From positions 3,014,001 to 3,078,000 of the forward strand of contig NC_063061.1 in assembly GCF_018812025.1 (NCBI RefSeq): 64,000 nt of DNA. Reading direction: 5' to 3'. The DNA comes from Megalobrama amblycephala. Taxonomy: Eukaryota > Chordata > Actinopteri > Cypriniformes > Xenocyprididae. Under the pieces are notes generated by a model. The model worked only from the letters and a program-made list of their open reading frames with translations. It was not told the DNA's origin and searched no databases. Shown here piece by piece: positions 21,361 through 33,141 of the stretch. The position numbers were made by a program, and so were the translations under genes. Within the stretch, counting starts at the first letter, position 1; each line of letters starts with the position of its first letter.

Positions 21361-22069
21361 TACACCATATGCAGAATTATTAGGCAAGTTGATTTTCTGA
21401 TAATTTTTTTTTTCCAAGCACATTTTACCAATTCCAAACCACATCGATCTTAAGTACTATTATGTTTGTATTTAATCATTTATAAATGATGTATAATTGT
21501 CAAGGAAAGCTAGAAGTGAAAACGACTTATATTCAGTGTGCATAAGTATTAGGCAGATTTTCTTTTACAGATAAAATGAGCCAAAAAAGAGATTTAACTC
21601 AGACTGAAACGTCAAAAATTATTAAATGCCCTTGAGAAGAATGCAATACTAATGCAATATTAGAAATTGCAAAGATAAAGCATGACCATTGGACAGCAAA
21701 ATTTTTGTTGGGTCAGCAGGGTCAAACAAAAATGGGCATAGAAGAAAAGACACATGTTAACTGCAAAATAATTAATAAGTAAGGTAAAGAATTAAGTGTG
21801 AAATCATCAGGAACCCTTTAGTCTCCAGCACCACCATTTTCCAGAACTGTAACCTACCTGGAGTCTCCAGAAGTGCAAGCGGTGTCAGAATCTCAGAGAC
21901 TTAAGTTAGGTAAAGAATCCTAAAAAACTAACCCTACTTAATGAGAATCACATACTGAAGTGTTGTAAAATACATGAAGAATGATTTTTATAGGCTTTAT
22001 ATACAGACAGATTGAGAGTGACTCTTCAAGAACCAGCACCACGTCCTCTTGTACCACTGTTTGGAGAAT
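21361..22069 (+). mobile_element. Tc1-like transposon relic (duplicated copy)
   Basis: Begins with a terminus-like GCAGAATTATTAGGCAAGTTG, followed at 21577 by a decayed frame MSQKRDLTQTETSKIIKC and further transposase-like pieces with stops and frameshifts. It ends at the duplication breakpoint. The partner is 33142-33853. Confidence 0.6.
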
Positions 22070-22222
22070 TTGTACTGATGTACTGTTTGTACATAAAACA
22101 TTCCGTACATTGTATTCTGTACTGTGCAAGACGACCAGTAGATGGCACCATATACAATGAATTTGACTAAAAAAAAACAAAAAACTTTGTCTTGGTTCAA
22201 AGATTATTTATTCATAAACTTT

Positions 22223-22227
<5 letters not shown>

Positions 22228-22318
<91 letters not shown>
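22228..22318. repeat. (TA)n followed by (TG)n microsatellite
   Basis: About 60 bases of TA then about 30 of TG. Open frames through it are artefacts. Confidence 0.95.
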
Positions 22319-22319
<1 letters not shown>

Positions 22320-22406
22320 ACGTGTATATTAAATATTCTTTTACCAGTGCCACATCATATAAATAATAATCCTAAACCATTGTCAAATACTTATGAGCAC
22401 TCACTC

Positions 22407-22472
22407 TATATTATATTATATTATATTATATTATATTATATTATATTATATTATATTATATTATATTATATT
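22407..22472. repeat. (TATAT)n pentanucleotide microsatellite
   Basis: About 13 near-perfect 5-base TATAT-type units. Confidence 0.95.
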
Positions 22473-22537
22473 CAAGCTTCAGAAAAGGACATACGCACAC
22501 TATAAAAGTATTATAAAAGTGGTCCATATAAGCTATA

Positions 22538-23092
22538 CAGTTCTGTAAAAATGTGAATAATTTTAACAAAATAAGAGGGATCATACAAAATGCATATTAT
22601 TTTTTTATTTAGTACTGTTCTGAGTAAGTCCTATATATTTTACATAAAAGATGTTTGCATATAGTCCACAAGACTGAATTTATTAAAATAACCCTGTTCA
22701 AAAGTTTGGGAATCATTGTTTCTTAATACTGTGTGTTGAACCATACCTGGATGATCTACGACTGTTTTTTGTTTTGTGATGAATGTTTTGGATGTTCATG
22801 AGTCCCTTGTTTGTTCTGAGCAGTTAAACTGAACTCTGTTCTTCATAAAAACCACACACAGTATTAAGAAGCAATAGTTCCCAAACTTTTGAACACGGTC
22901 ATTTTAATAAATTCAGTTTTTTTTTTTTTTGTCTTGTGGACTATAGGTAAACATCTTTTATGTAAAATATCTTACTCAGGACTAAATAAAAAGTAACATG
23001 CATTTTGTATGATCTCTCTTATTTTGTTAAAATTATTCACATTTTCACAGATTCTGCAAGTGGTTCCCATACTTTTTCATGCAACTGTAAGT
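22538..23092. mobile_element. Palindromic non-autonomous element
   Basis: The left arm (TGTGAATAATTTTAACAAAA ... ACATAAAAGATGTTTGCATA ... TTCAAAAGTTTGGGAATCAT) is mirrored by the right arm (GTTCCCAAACTTTTGAACA ... ACATCTTTTATGTAAAATAT ... TTTTGTTAAAATTATTCACA). The arms are about 220-250 bp around a short centre. No frame. One arm of the same family recurs at 60656-60876. Confidence 0.8.
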
Positions 23093-24432
23093 AACATTGT
23101 CTGACAAAAAGACCAAAATGGAAAAAAAAAATCACAGCTAAGTCCTTTTTAAAGCTTGAAAGCTTCAGTACCTGTTCATTATAATTTAATACAGGTTCCA
23201 CAGAAGATAATGACAGAATGTCATTTTTGGGGGAATAAATGGGGGGATGTTTAGCAATCAAGGTATGAGCAGCTCACTCTCGGAGACTGTAACTCTGCAA
23301 CTATGAAAGTTCATATGTGCAAATGCACTGGTGACCTCTCACTTCATGTAACCACATCAGGATCAAAAGAAACACTGACTGTCTGATCAGTCAAGTCTTT
23401 CACAGATACTTTGCTTTAAAGTCCCACTGAAGTGACGTGTAGCATTATTCAGTGGGTTGACATAATTTCCAATGAAAGAGGAAGACAAGGCGGCACATAT
23501 CGAACAGCTCCTCACCTTTTTAAAATGGCCAATAGTGTTTTGTTTCACCACTTGGCCTTAGTTTTTGAGCTCGTTAAAGCCACAGTTTCCTCCTAATCTC
23601 TAACCGTTTCTCCTCCTAATCTCCCCCATATTGCTTTAAAATATAGCATTCTGTGCAGAATTCAAATGGGTCTGATATGTTTTGTAATGTGCAACGACTT
23701 GCGCATTTGATCCGCTCTGTGTCGTTGTGTCTCTGGACCAGAGCAGACTGTGTGCACGCTGCGGCGGTTCGCGTAACACTAATGTGAAACCAGACGTCAT
23801 TCCCCCCAGTGGAATGCATATTTACACTGTCTGAATCATTCACTATCCTCTATATTGTACTATGTGCCATTCACCATGTAGAAAATAGTAAATGTGAGAA
23901 CAAGTGACCGGTTTTCGATGCAGCTTCAGCATCGGGAAAATCCTTTGTGTGCTTTTACGACTTCATTTGCCTGATTTACGAAGTGTCAGATCTGAGTACG
24001 TTTTCTCTAAAGTACTTTAAAAATAGAATAATGCATTTTACCGTAACATAACACCTATAGTTGGTTAAGACATTCACAGAGGATTAGAACAAGACCAAAC
24101 ACGATGTAGTGGGAATACATTAACTCAGCGATACATCCTTACACTTGAATATAAACATTTAGAGTTTAACTAACATAATTAAAAATCGTGACTAATGCTT
24201 AGATGACAGGGAAAAAATGCATACACACAGGGAAACATTTTGGAATAGTCATATTTTCGGTTTAAATGCAGAGAAAGTCTCTAAGTGTGTGTGTGTGTGT
24301 GTATTAGTGATCGTCTGGCCACACAAAGAATGTGCCTAGTTTGGAAAATTTGATCTGACTTGATTAAGATCTTTGTGAAGTCAAAGGTAGAGGTCCGTGG
24401 TCGCCTGTTTACCGTTGACACAGGGCAACAAA
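23093..24432. other. No gene seen; repeat-like segment near 23414
   Basis: From 23414 the text TTTAAAGTCCCACTGAAGTG resembles the edge of a TTAA-flanked cyprinid repeat, but I could not find the far end. The rest is unannotated non-coding sequence with a short TG tract near 24287. Confidence 0.35.
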
Positions 24433-24439
24433 CGTATTA

Positions 24440-25053
24440 AGTGTGTTGTAAAAGTCAGCCAGGCCGGAGCCAACGTGAGAAGTTCAAGAGACTAAAAGCT
24501 TTCTCAAAATTTAAAGTTGGTTTGATAATCTGTCGGTAAACACAATCCGCCGTGCCATCTGCAGATGCCAACTAAAGCTCTATAATGCAAAAAGGAAGCC
24601 ACATGTGAACAAGGTCCAGAAGCGCCGTCATGTCCTGTGGGCCAAGGCTCATTTAAAATGGACTGTTTCAAAGTGGAAAAGTGTTCTATAGTCAGACGAG
24701 TCCAAATTTGACAATCTTGTTAGAAATCACGTATGCTACGCCCTCCGGGCTAAAGAGGAGGAAGACCTTCCAGCGTGTTATCAGCGTTCAGTTCAAAAGC
24801 CAGCATCTCTGATGGTATGGTGGTGCATAAGTGCGTACGGTATGGGCAGCTTGCATGTTTTGGAAGGCACTATTAATGTTGAAAGGTATATAAAGGTTTT
24901 AGAGCAACATATGCTTAAAAATTTCTCAGTTTAAACATTTGTTATGTTATCTATGTTCTATTGTGAATAAAATATTGGCTCATGTGATTTGAAAGTTTTT
25001 TAGTTTTCATTTTATTCAAATTTAAAAAAACGTCAATTTCCAGAATTCGGGTT
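24440..25053 (+). pseudogene. Tc1-like transposon relic (deleted, many stops)
   Basis: Stretches match the transposase at 26921-28644: GTAAACACAATCCGCCGTGC, TGGGCCAAGGCTCATTTAAAATGG, TCAGACGAGTCCAAATTTG and CCAGCATCTCTGATGGTATGG. Part of the second half of the gene is deleted (after GAGCAACATATGCTT), and the 3' end TTCCAGAATTCGGGTTGT-like terminus remains. It has internal stops and is older than the 26589 element. Confidence 0.8.
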
Positions 25054-26083
25054 GTGCTTTGTTTGAGCTGACCAGCCAGCTATGGTAGTGTTCATTGATT
25101 TGTGTTTATATTTGTTCAAGCTTGACAGTTTTGCCTTTCTGTTTATTTTCTAATATGCATTTCTAATTACAGCAGTACAAATATTAAATTGTAAAAAAGG
25201 ATGCTTATAGAGAGCATACATCTGAAACTGCTAAGGGCTGTGAAGGGTTTCGATTATATTACCAACCAACGTACTGCCATTCTTAAAAGGAAAACAAATC
25301 ATTAATCATTAGTTGCCTGCCTTTTTTGTTGTTGTTTTTCAGATCAGTTGAAAATGAAATCTGAAAAAACAACTGAAAAACAAATTGAAATCCGAGTACA
25401 GAGACAAGCAGAGAAGAGTGTGTTTTAATGTTGTATCACCTTTGTTATAGAGATTTTTGAACCGGGCATAATAAAGGGCGATTCGGTCAATCTTGGAAGG
25501 AAAATATTAGCAACGCATCCATTCCTGTTGTTTAATTTTTGCTTCCTTTAAGTCCTTTCACAGATCCTGTGATAAAGCAGCCTTCAAATTCAGTGTCTGA
25601 ATTGCAAGCCCTCAGTTGCAGAAAATGCAAGTTGTGCGCAATGAACTGAGCCTCTACTTGAAGATGAAGATGTGACATTTAAACTCTTCTGTTTCTTTGT
25701 TTGGTTCAGGCATTTTTCATGCTTACATTTGTAAAAAAAAAAAAAAAAAAAAAAGAAAGAAAGAAAAAAAAAAAGCACTATTCACACTTTTTTCCTCCCT
25801 GAAAATTGTATTGTACTGCTTATTTATTCACTGATGTAAAATTCTGTACTTTTCAGTAATACTGGTATAACTGAAATGTTTTGTCATTTATTTGAATGTA
25901 TTTTGGTCAAAAGATTAATTGCTGCGGTTATTTTTTTAATGTACTGTAAGAATTTTTATAATGTACACAACTATAGTGCATTAAAGTTGGTAAATTTCAA
26001 AGTGTGTGTGTGCATGTGTATATACTGGATAAAAAAAAAAAAAAAAAAAAAACAGCTCTATAATTAAAGTAGTGTAATGCTAA
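25054..26083. other. No gene seen; A-rich tracts
   Basis: AT-rich, with poly-A tracts at about 25731-25774 and 26031-26052 and a short TG run. No exon or RNA gene was recognised. Confidence 0.5.
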
Positions 26084-26546
26084 TGTCACAGACACGTCAG
26101 GTTCCAACGTCACCCAATCACAACGCACGCTATCTCCAGAGTACTGATCACCGCCACCTGCACCTCATCACCCCACTCATCAACAGCACTATAAAGCACA
26201 CACGCACACAGCACTCTAGGTCCGGTCTCGTTCGCATATACTTCCTGTAATGCTTACCTCAAGGACTCCTCTTCGTATACTCACCTGTCTCCAGCGTGTC
26301 TCCTTCCCTCTGTGTGCCTCGTCTGCTGTGTGGGTGTGTTCCAGCCAGCTCCAGGTTACTCCAGCGATCCCCAAGCTCCAACGTATCTCTACCTGCAACG
26401 GAAAGGACAGTAACTATTCCTCATACTACCAGTTCTATATCATCTACAACCAGTTCACTCACCTGTGTGTTATCTCCTGCTCTATTGTGGTCAATAAAAC
26501 TACCAATACCTGTTACATCTGTGTCTGCCTCCTGTGTACCATAACA
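26084..26546 (+). mobile_element. Solo LTR with 5-bp target duplication GCTAA
   Basis: The 463-base block starts TGTCACAG and ends ACCATAACA, the TG...CA ends of an LTR. GCTAA flanks both sides (26079-26083 and 26547-26551). Inside is an AATAAAAC signal near 26490. No internal region is present, so the element was lost by recombination between its LTRs. It is not related in sequence to the 6112 LTR. The open frame inside is not a gene. Confidence 0.85.
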
Positions 26547-26920
26547 GCTAATGCATTTTTAATTATCTGAAATTGTATTGTAAATGTACAAACCCAATTC
26601 CAAAAAAGTTGGGACACTGTACAAATTGTGAATAAAAAAAGGAATGCAATAATTTACAAATCTCATAAACTTATATTTTATTCACAATAGAATATAGATA
26701 ACATATCAAATGTTGAAATGCCAAATATTGGCTCATTTTGGATTTCATGAGAGCTACACATTCCCAAAAAATTGGGACAGGTAGCAATAAGAGGCCGGAA
26801 AAGTTAAATGTACATATAAGGAACAGCTGGAGGACCAATTTGCAACTTATTAGGTCAGTTGACAACATGATTGGGTATAAAAAGAGCCTCTCAGAGTGGC
26901 AGTGTCTCTCAGAAGTCAAG

Positions 26921-28644
26921 ATGGGCAGAGGATCACCAATTCCCCCAATGCTGCAGCGAAAAATAGAGGAGCAATATCAGAAAGGAGTTTCTCAGAGGAA
27001 AATTGCAAAGAGTTTGAAGTTATCATCATCTACAGTGCATAATATCATCCAAAGATTCAGAGAATCTGGAACAATCTCTCTGCGTAAGGGTCAAGGCCGG
27101 AAAACCATACTGGATGCCTGTGATCTTCGGGCCCTTAGACAGCACTGCATCACATACAGGAATGCTACTGTAATGGAAATCACAACATTGGCTCAGGAAT
27201 ACTTGTCGGTGAACACAATCCACCGTGCCATTCGCCGTTGCCGGCTAAAAGTCTAGATCAAAAAAGAAGCCATATCTAAACATGATCCAGAAGTGCAGGT
27301 GTTTTCTCTGGGCCAAGGCTCATTTAACCCTCAGGGGTCTGAGGATTTTTGGGACCCTGGAGAAGTTTTGACATGCCCTGACATTTGTGCTTTTTTCAGT
27401 TGTTCATAAACATATTAATGGAAAAAGTGTCATTACACTGTATTCAGCACAAACTAGGCTACAATAATATGTGAGGAACATGTATGTACATGTTTGTGTT
27501 TTTGAAGGAATAACGTGTATGCGTGGTTATTGAAAAAACAAAAAAACTTAAGTCACTGAAATAAAGCCAAAAAATATATATTAATATTGTGGCCGCATTA
27601 GCGGATAATGAGCTGAATCACGGATTTCTGACATGGCTCTCTTTTCATACAGATTACATAAACACAGAATGTTTGTTTTCGATTTGACTTACACGATTTA
27701 AAACCTGACATTTTAATGTTTTTTTAGACATAAGTCAAATTTTTTTGTGATTAGTATTCACTAAGTTACAGTTCATTTTCTGAGAACTATCAGATTGGAC
27801 TTCGTTCAGACGGAGACGAGAGATCACGCATCATGTTAGTTTTCTTTATTTTACAAAAAGCACAACATTTTGTTTTTACTCTGAGTGTACACAAATAAAA
27901 GAAGATATTCCACAGATTAAAATGGTGTATAACTCTTAATTGTATGTGCAACATTAACTGAGTATTTTGAGTCTCTTTCACACTGGTAAGAAAAAAAACG
28001 CGGTGGTATCGCTGGCGATACCCTCAGACCTCAGAGTGTTAAAATGGACTGTGGCAAAGTGGAAAACTGTTCTGTGGTCAGACGAATCAAAATTTGAAGT
28101 TCTTTTTGGAAAACTGGGACGCCATGTCATCCGGACTAAAGAGGACAAGGACAACCCAAGTTGTTATCAGCGCTCAGTTCAGAAGCCTGCATCTCTGATG
28201 GTATGGGGTTGCATGAGTGCGTGTGGCATGGGCAGCTTACACATCTGGAAAGGCACCATCAATGCTGAAAGGTATATCCAAGTTCTAGAACAACATATGC
28301 TCCCATCCAGACGTCGTCTCTTTCAGAGAAGACCTTGCATTTTCCAACATGACGATGCCAGACCACATACTGCATCAATTACAACATCATGGCTGCGTAG
28401 AAGAAGGATCCGGTTACTGAAATGGCCAGCCTGCAGTCCAGATCTTTCACCCATAGAAAACATTTGGCGCATCATAAAGAGGAAGATGCAACAAAGAAGA
28501 CCTAAGACAGCTGAGCAACTAGAAGCCTGTATTAGACAAGAATGGGACAACATTCCTATTCCTAAACTTGAGCAACTTGTCTCCTCAGTCCCCAGACATT
28601 TGCAGACTGTTATAAAAAGAAGAGGGGATGCCACACAGTGGTAA
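26921..28644 (+). pseudogene. Tc1-like DD34E transposase, frameshifted and split
   Basis: The N-terminal part (26921-27256) starts MGRGSPIPPMLQRKIEEQY and has the two helix-turn-helix units of Tc1 transposases. A one-base shift near 27245 brings a stop. The gene then continues in another frame to ...WAKAHL, where a 711-bp element sits (27328-28038), and resumes as [19 protein letters not shown]. Catalytic residues are all present: D in WSDESKF, D in [11 protein letters not shown] and, 34 residues on, E in [10 protein letters not shown]. It ends RRGDATQW. It could only be active if both breaks were absent. The C-terminal half is well preserved, so the loss is fairly recent. Confidence 0.92.
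27328..28038. mobile_element. TTAA-flanked MITE inserted in the Tc1 transposase
   Basis: TTAA borders both sides (27324-27327 and 28039-28042). Ends CCCTCAGGGGTCTGAGGA and, inverted, CACTCTGAGGTCTGAGGG agree at about 14 of 18 positions. Removing the insert plus one TTAA restores the transposase reading AHLKWT exactly. No coding frame. The TTAA target and CCC/CAC ends suggest mobilisation by a piggyBac-type (or Kolobok-type) transposase. Confidence 0.88.
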
Positions 28645-28827
28645 ACATGGCCTTGTATAAACATGGCCTTGAATAAAATATTGAAATTTGAAACTTCCAC
28701 ATAATTGCATTCTGTTTTTTTTCACAATTTGTACAGTGTCCCAACTTTTTTGGAATCAGGTTTGTACGTAAAGCACATTAAACTGATGCTTCAAATATAC
28801 TCTAAATGTAATTCAAGAAGTATTAAA

Positions 28828-29579
28828 GTACATTTTGAGATATTTTTTGATGAAATCTGAGCACTCTCTGACTCCTCCATAGAAAGTAACGAAATTACCA
28901 CATTCAAGGTCCAGAAAAGTAGTAAAGACATCATTAAAATAGTCAACGTGACTGAAGTGGTTCAACCTTAATGTTATGAAGCGACAAGAATACTTTTTGT
29001 GTGCAAAAACAAAAATTACTTTATTCAACATTTTCTTCTCTACCCTGTCAGTCTCCTATGCAGTTTAGGCAGTGCAGAGCTTAAAGTGTACTACGTCAAA
29101 GCAGCAACTCATTATTGGCCGGCTCCTGCATCATCATCACACGTATGTGTTATTCTGTTCACATGAACAGCATCGGCCAATACTGAGCCGGCGTTCTAAC
29201 GTAGTACACAGAAGATCTGCACTGTCTATACAACGTAAACAGCATAGGAGAATGACGGGAGAGACAAATTTGTTGAATAAAGTTGTTATTTTTGTTTGTT
29301 TTTGCATGCAAACAGTATTCTCGTCACTTCATAACATTAAGGTTGAACCACTATAGTTACATTGACTATTGTAACAATGTTTTTACTACTTTTCTGGATA
29401 ATGAATGTGGTAATTATGGTGCTTTCTATGGGGGATAAAAAAACCTAATCTTTTGTATTTCATCAAAAATATCTTCATTTGTGTTCTGAAGATGAACGAA
29501 GGTCTTACTGATGTGGAATGACATGAGGGTGTGTAACTAATGTCAGAAGTTTTATTTTTGGGCGAACTAACCCTTTAAG
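28828..29579. mobile_element. Large fold-back element, left end lost
   Basis: Inverted arms around about 29100-29200: GAAGCGACAAGAATACTTTT (28979) pairs with the region CAGTATTCTCGTCACTTCAT (29312), and GAGATATTTTTTGATGAAAT pairs with TTTCATCAAAAATATCTTCA. The right terminus GGGCGAACTAACCCTTTAA (29561-29579) matches the 4682 family; the left terminus is absent. The frames inside are not genes. Confidence 0.8.
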
Positions 29580-31078
29580 TGGAAAATTATCTGAACTTGA
29601 AACTCATCAAGTCACAAACAGGATCCTGCAAGTCACCCACACGCTGCAGAACAAGAAAAAAACGTTCTCATCAGCTCATCATCACCGTTTACAAATCTGT
29701 TGATCAGAAACAAATGACAAACTGCACACAGCAGCTTTGAGCATCATATCAAGCTCACTAAACCTATCATTCTAAGAGATCAGCTGAGAGCTACAGAATT
29801 TTCTGCAACGAACAATGCACTGACACACAGTGAGATGTTATATTTAAATTGCATTTATTTTACATTTTATTCTCAAGAACAATACAATATTTAATACATT
29901 TACATTAATATGGCTTTAGCCAGATTACAAATTGTGCAAATGTGTACACAGTAATGCATTTTATAACACAAAAAATGTACAGTTTCATAGTATTTGTTAT
30001 CAAATAAATTGTTTAAATAAAAAGTGCAAATATCCTTTAATCAACATTTAATATTTCCCCAGATTGCTTTCATATTTAGAAATAAAGTTTGTGGTTAACA
30101 CGTACATTTATCACCACAATCATGGGTGACACTAATAACACAACAGTACTCATGTCAACCACATGGGATCTTTGTCATAAGGGAAAACCATAACATTTAC
30201 AAAGATCTTTTTTTTACGTACTTAACTTGCACAAATAATGGTCATGCTCTCAGTAAAATAAATTAATAAAGGAAATGTAAAAAGTCTATTCACAAATAAA
30301 CAGTCAGAGTACTCAAGCTCAGTTGTGCTTAACTGATAATGCTTCCCCTATTTTGTTGTTGAAGTCAACAGCTGTGCATCCAAAAAAACATTAGATTAAT
30401 AAGTTACTTGGTAGAATCTAGTCCGATAATACAATGCTAACATGGACATGATGCGTGACATCCTCAAAAACTAAAAATATGATAAATGAACAAAAATATG
30501 ACCCACTACAAGTTCACTTACGATGAGGATAAACGATGAGGATGTTTTTAATTTGTGGCTGCTGAAAACATAAAAGCATTGAAATTTTGCATTTAGAAAT
30601 AAATAATAAACACTCATTTTCCTATATATTGTTAATAACTATATACATTGTTGGGCCTGTGAAGTTTCATACATAAATCCATATTTAATTTTAGAGAAAC
30701 CATTTTGGTTTTGTTTTTGGGACCACCACAATATCTGGATCAAAGCAAAGCTGTTTGAGAACCACTGCTCTAGTGCAAATGCTACAGCTACATATTCAGT
30801 ATTTACAGAAACACAAGACATGCTTAAATACACTTACACTACCAGTCAGAACTTTAGACACACCTGCTCATTTTTTATTACTAAGATTTTGTTGCAGACA
30901 ATGTTTTTTTTTGGATCATATGAAACCAAATATGAATCATATAGATACAGTCATGTGTGCCCAAACTGTCAACCAGTAATGTACGTGATTTAAAACTTAA
31001 TATTTCAATTTGTTGAATCTACAAAATTTGATTCATGTAGTCATCAAAAGTCACAAATGGAAAAGTCATCCATTAAGG
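29580..31078. other. No gene seen; 3' flank of the GPCR gene
   Basis: AT-rich DNA downstream (minus sense) of the receptor, likely holding its 3' untranslated region. A short MITE-like fragment at about 30835-30980 begins ACACTACCAGTCAGAACTTT. Confidence 0.5.
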
Positions 31079-32062
31079 CTAAATTTCAGTGATTGAGCGG
31101 TTTATGCTGATTCTCCTTCTGTTTAAAGCATGCATGTTTTTAAACTTGCCCTGAATGGCACAGAGTATGGTTTTCCTGTATGCACTGGATAAGAAGTAAT
31201 AGATAATTGGGTCCAGACAACTATTTAGAGCAGACAGTAGCAAAGTACTCTCATTTAAGATGTGCAACAGTTGTTGGCTATGAAGATCCCCAATTACATT
31301 CATCTGAGCCAGAACGTATGGGATTCGTATTGCATGGTAAGGCAAGAAACACAAAGTAAAAATGGACGGTACCAAGAAAGTCTTCATGATGACCCTCTGT
31401 TTGCGACCCTGTGCTTTAGGGTCACCATTACCCATGGACATAGTCCTAAGTTTATTAGTGATCTTCACATAAAAACAAAGAAAGGCCACATAAAAAACAA
31501 GGAAGAGCACCACCGTTGTCAGGTTAATGGTCCCACCGACAGTCCCCTTGCTGTGGAAGTGGAAGCAAACTTTGTCGCACGGATGTTCCAGGCTGTTGCT
31601 TGTCAAAAAGGGGATCATTCCTGAAATGAGGACTACCCAGACGATGTAGCTTGCCATGTGGCTCCACTTGGTCTTTTGGATGCTGAACACCCAAACAGGC
31701 TTGATGATTTTCAAGTAGCGATCCAGACTGATGAGGCTGAGGAACAGGATGCTGGAATACATGTTCAAGTAGAAGAAGATGCCCACCACCTTGCACAAGT
31801 AGAAGGGACCTACTTTGTTGTGGTAGTAAACCCGGACAGGCAAACACAGGACCAGCATAGTGTCTGCCAAGGCGAGGTGTCGCATGTATACGGCCATGGA
31901 AGAGTCTGTATGCCGCCGAAGGAAAAATATGTAAAGGGTGACGGTGTTGCAGAGCAGGCCGATGCAAAAGATGATAATGTAGCCAATGGACAAGAAGGGT
32001 GAAAGTATGCCATCATGAATTTTGCAGGTCTCGTTCGTGGTTAAATTGCCTTCCTGCAACAT
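31079..32062 (-). CDS. P2Y12/GPR34-like class A G-protein-coupled receptor (327 aa)
   Basis: Seven-helix plasma membrane receptor, intronless and complete. I start at the ATG at 32062; the open frame runs 20 codons further up to a GTG, which is less likely. The N-terminus MLQEGNLTTNETCKIHDG carries two N-glycosylation sites (NLT, NET). Class A marks: DRY at 114-116 in LISLDRYLK; Cys90 at the top of helix 3, with Cys162 or 166 in loop 2 for the disulfide; FTLCFLPYHAIRIPY in helix 6; DPIIY at 284-288 in helix 7; a basic C-tail. The LCKVVGIFFYLNMYSSIL and YHAIRIPYVLAQ blocks resemble P2Y12-like purinergic and GPR34 receptors, so a lipid or nucleotide ligand is plausible, but which subtype is unclear. 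A 5' fragment of the gene is duplicated at 20172-20335. Confidence 0.9.
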   Translation of the reverse strand: MLQEGNLTTNETCKIHDGILSPFLSIGYIIIFCIGLLCNTVTLYIFFLRRHTDSSMAVYMRHLALADTMLVLCLPVRVYYHNKVGPFYLCKVVGIFFYLNMYSSILFLSLISLDRYLKIIKPVWVFSIQKTKWSHMASYIVWVVLISGMIPFLTSNSLEHPCDKVCFHFHSKGTVGGTINLTTVVLFLVFYVAFLCFYVKITNKLRTMSMGNGDPKAQGRKQRVIMKTFLVPSIFTLCFLPYHAIRIPYVLAQMNVIGDLHSQQLLHILNESTLLLSALNSCLDPIIYYFLSSAYRKTILCAIQGKFKNMHALNRRRISINRSITEI

Positions 32063-32920
32063 TGTGACAGCCAAAAAATTGGTGTACACTTGCTGTCCAC
32101 TGCTCCTCAAAAATCTTGACACACAGAGATATTTGGTGGTCCTATTGGAGCATAGGGGAAAACGGTCAAAGAATAGTCTGTATTTTGACAGGTTCTTTGT
32201 TGATCTTTCCTACAACTTGTTGAATTGCTATTGGACAAATGTAAAGATACCAAGAAAAGAATAGCGCTCTTACCTGTGTGAGTGGTTTGCTTGCTGTCGA
32301 GCGAGTGACTAAGTCCATGTCTGTTCAGAAACTACAGCACCTATGCAGGAAATTCTGCCCGTATGTGACGTCAGACCTGGTTGCTGTGGTTGACGATGCT
32401 ATTAACCCCAGCAGATATGCAGATATGCAGATATGTCAGTGCTAGTTAAACCATGTTTCTAGAAAAGCAAAACTCACTTCCACTCTCAGAGCACATCTAA
32501 TGACAATTGCCTTGTTTTTACCCCAAAACTGTGCACAGTTGAGGAATATACACTTTAGAGTTTTTTGGCTTGTAACAACCTTACAAGAACCTTAACAGAA
32601 ATATTTCATAATATAAGTTTTTTAGTAGCTTTAATAAGATTAAACTACAGATTGAACCCTCTTTTGTTAGATAACTGCAGTATAAACTAGATTTTTACAA
32701 TTTATGAAGAAAATATGTGTGATGTGAGTTTTCAGGGTGGTTGTTTACTGGCAGAAGTAGAAGCAAACGTTTCTTTGATATTCTGTTCCCACTTTGTTCC
32801 CTCCTTCAATACAAGTTTATAGGATTTTTTTTTTTCTAGTTTTATTTTCCCTGTCATTTATGTCTACCACTGGACAAATGTCTACCATTTAGACAATAGT
32901 ATGTACTATATCTCACCTAC

Positions 32921-32923
<3 letters not shown>

Positions 32924-32996
<73 letters not shown>
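32924..32996. repeat. (TG)n microsatellite
   Basis: About 36 TG units, compared with about 9 at the equivalent position of the left duplicate. Confidence 0.97.
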
Positions 32997-32998
<2 letters not shown>

Positions 32999-33141
32999 TG
33001 TACATGTATGGTTTATGAGGACACAAATGTGTATAATGACATGGGTAATACAACATAAACCAAATGACGTAAAAAAATACTAAACTGTATTTTGAAATTC
33101 ATAAAATGCCAAAAGTTTTATGTGATGTATACGTTTGGCTA

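Larger units (their letters stand above)
20170..22069. repeat. Left copy of a segmental duplication (partner 31895-33853)
   Basis: Aligns in the same orientation with 31895-33853: 5' part of the GPCR gene, its upstream region, a TG microsatellite and a Tc1-like relic. I estimate roughly 95 percent identity plus indels. Similarity stops at CTGTTTGGAGAAT on both sides. It is clearly older than the almost unchanged LTR copies next to it. Confidence 0.9.
26589..28764 (+). mobile_element. Tc1/mariner element with TA target duplication, interrupted
   Basis: Terminal repeats: CAAACCCAATTCCAAAAAAG at the left, and the right end is its reverse complement (CTTTTTTGGAATCAGGTTTG in + reading, with few mismatches). 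The repeats continue through GGGACACTGTACAAATTGTG. TA lies on both sides (26587-26588 and 28765-28766). It contains one transposase gene, broken by a frameshift and by a TTAA-flanked insertion. Without the insert the element would be about 1.46 kb, a normal Tc1-like length. Confidence 0.92.

Noticed and set aside
22228..22472. CRISPR-like or regulatory array
   Set aside because: Simple microsatellites without spacers, in an animal genome.
22290..22505. Frame through TG and TATAT microsatellites
   Set aside because: Low-complexity artefact.
26250..26570. 106-codon frame
   Set aside because: Lies inside the solo LTR and has no domain.
31524..32016. Frames overlapping the GPCR gene on both strands
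   Set aside because: Shadows of the receptor coding region.
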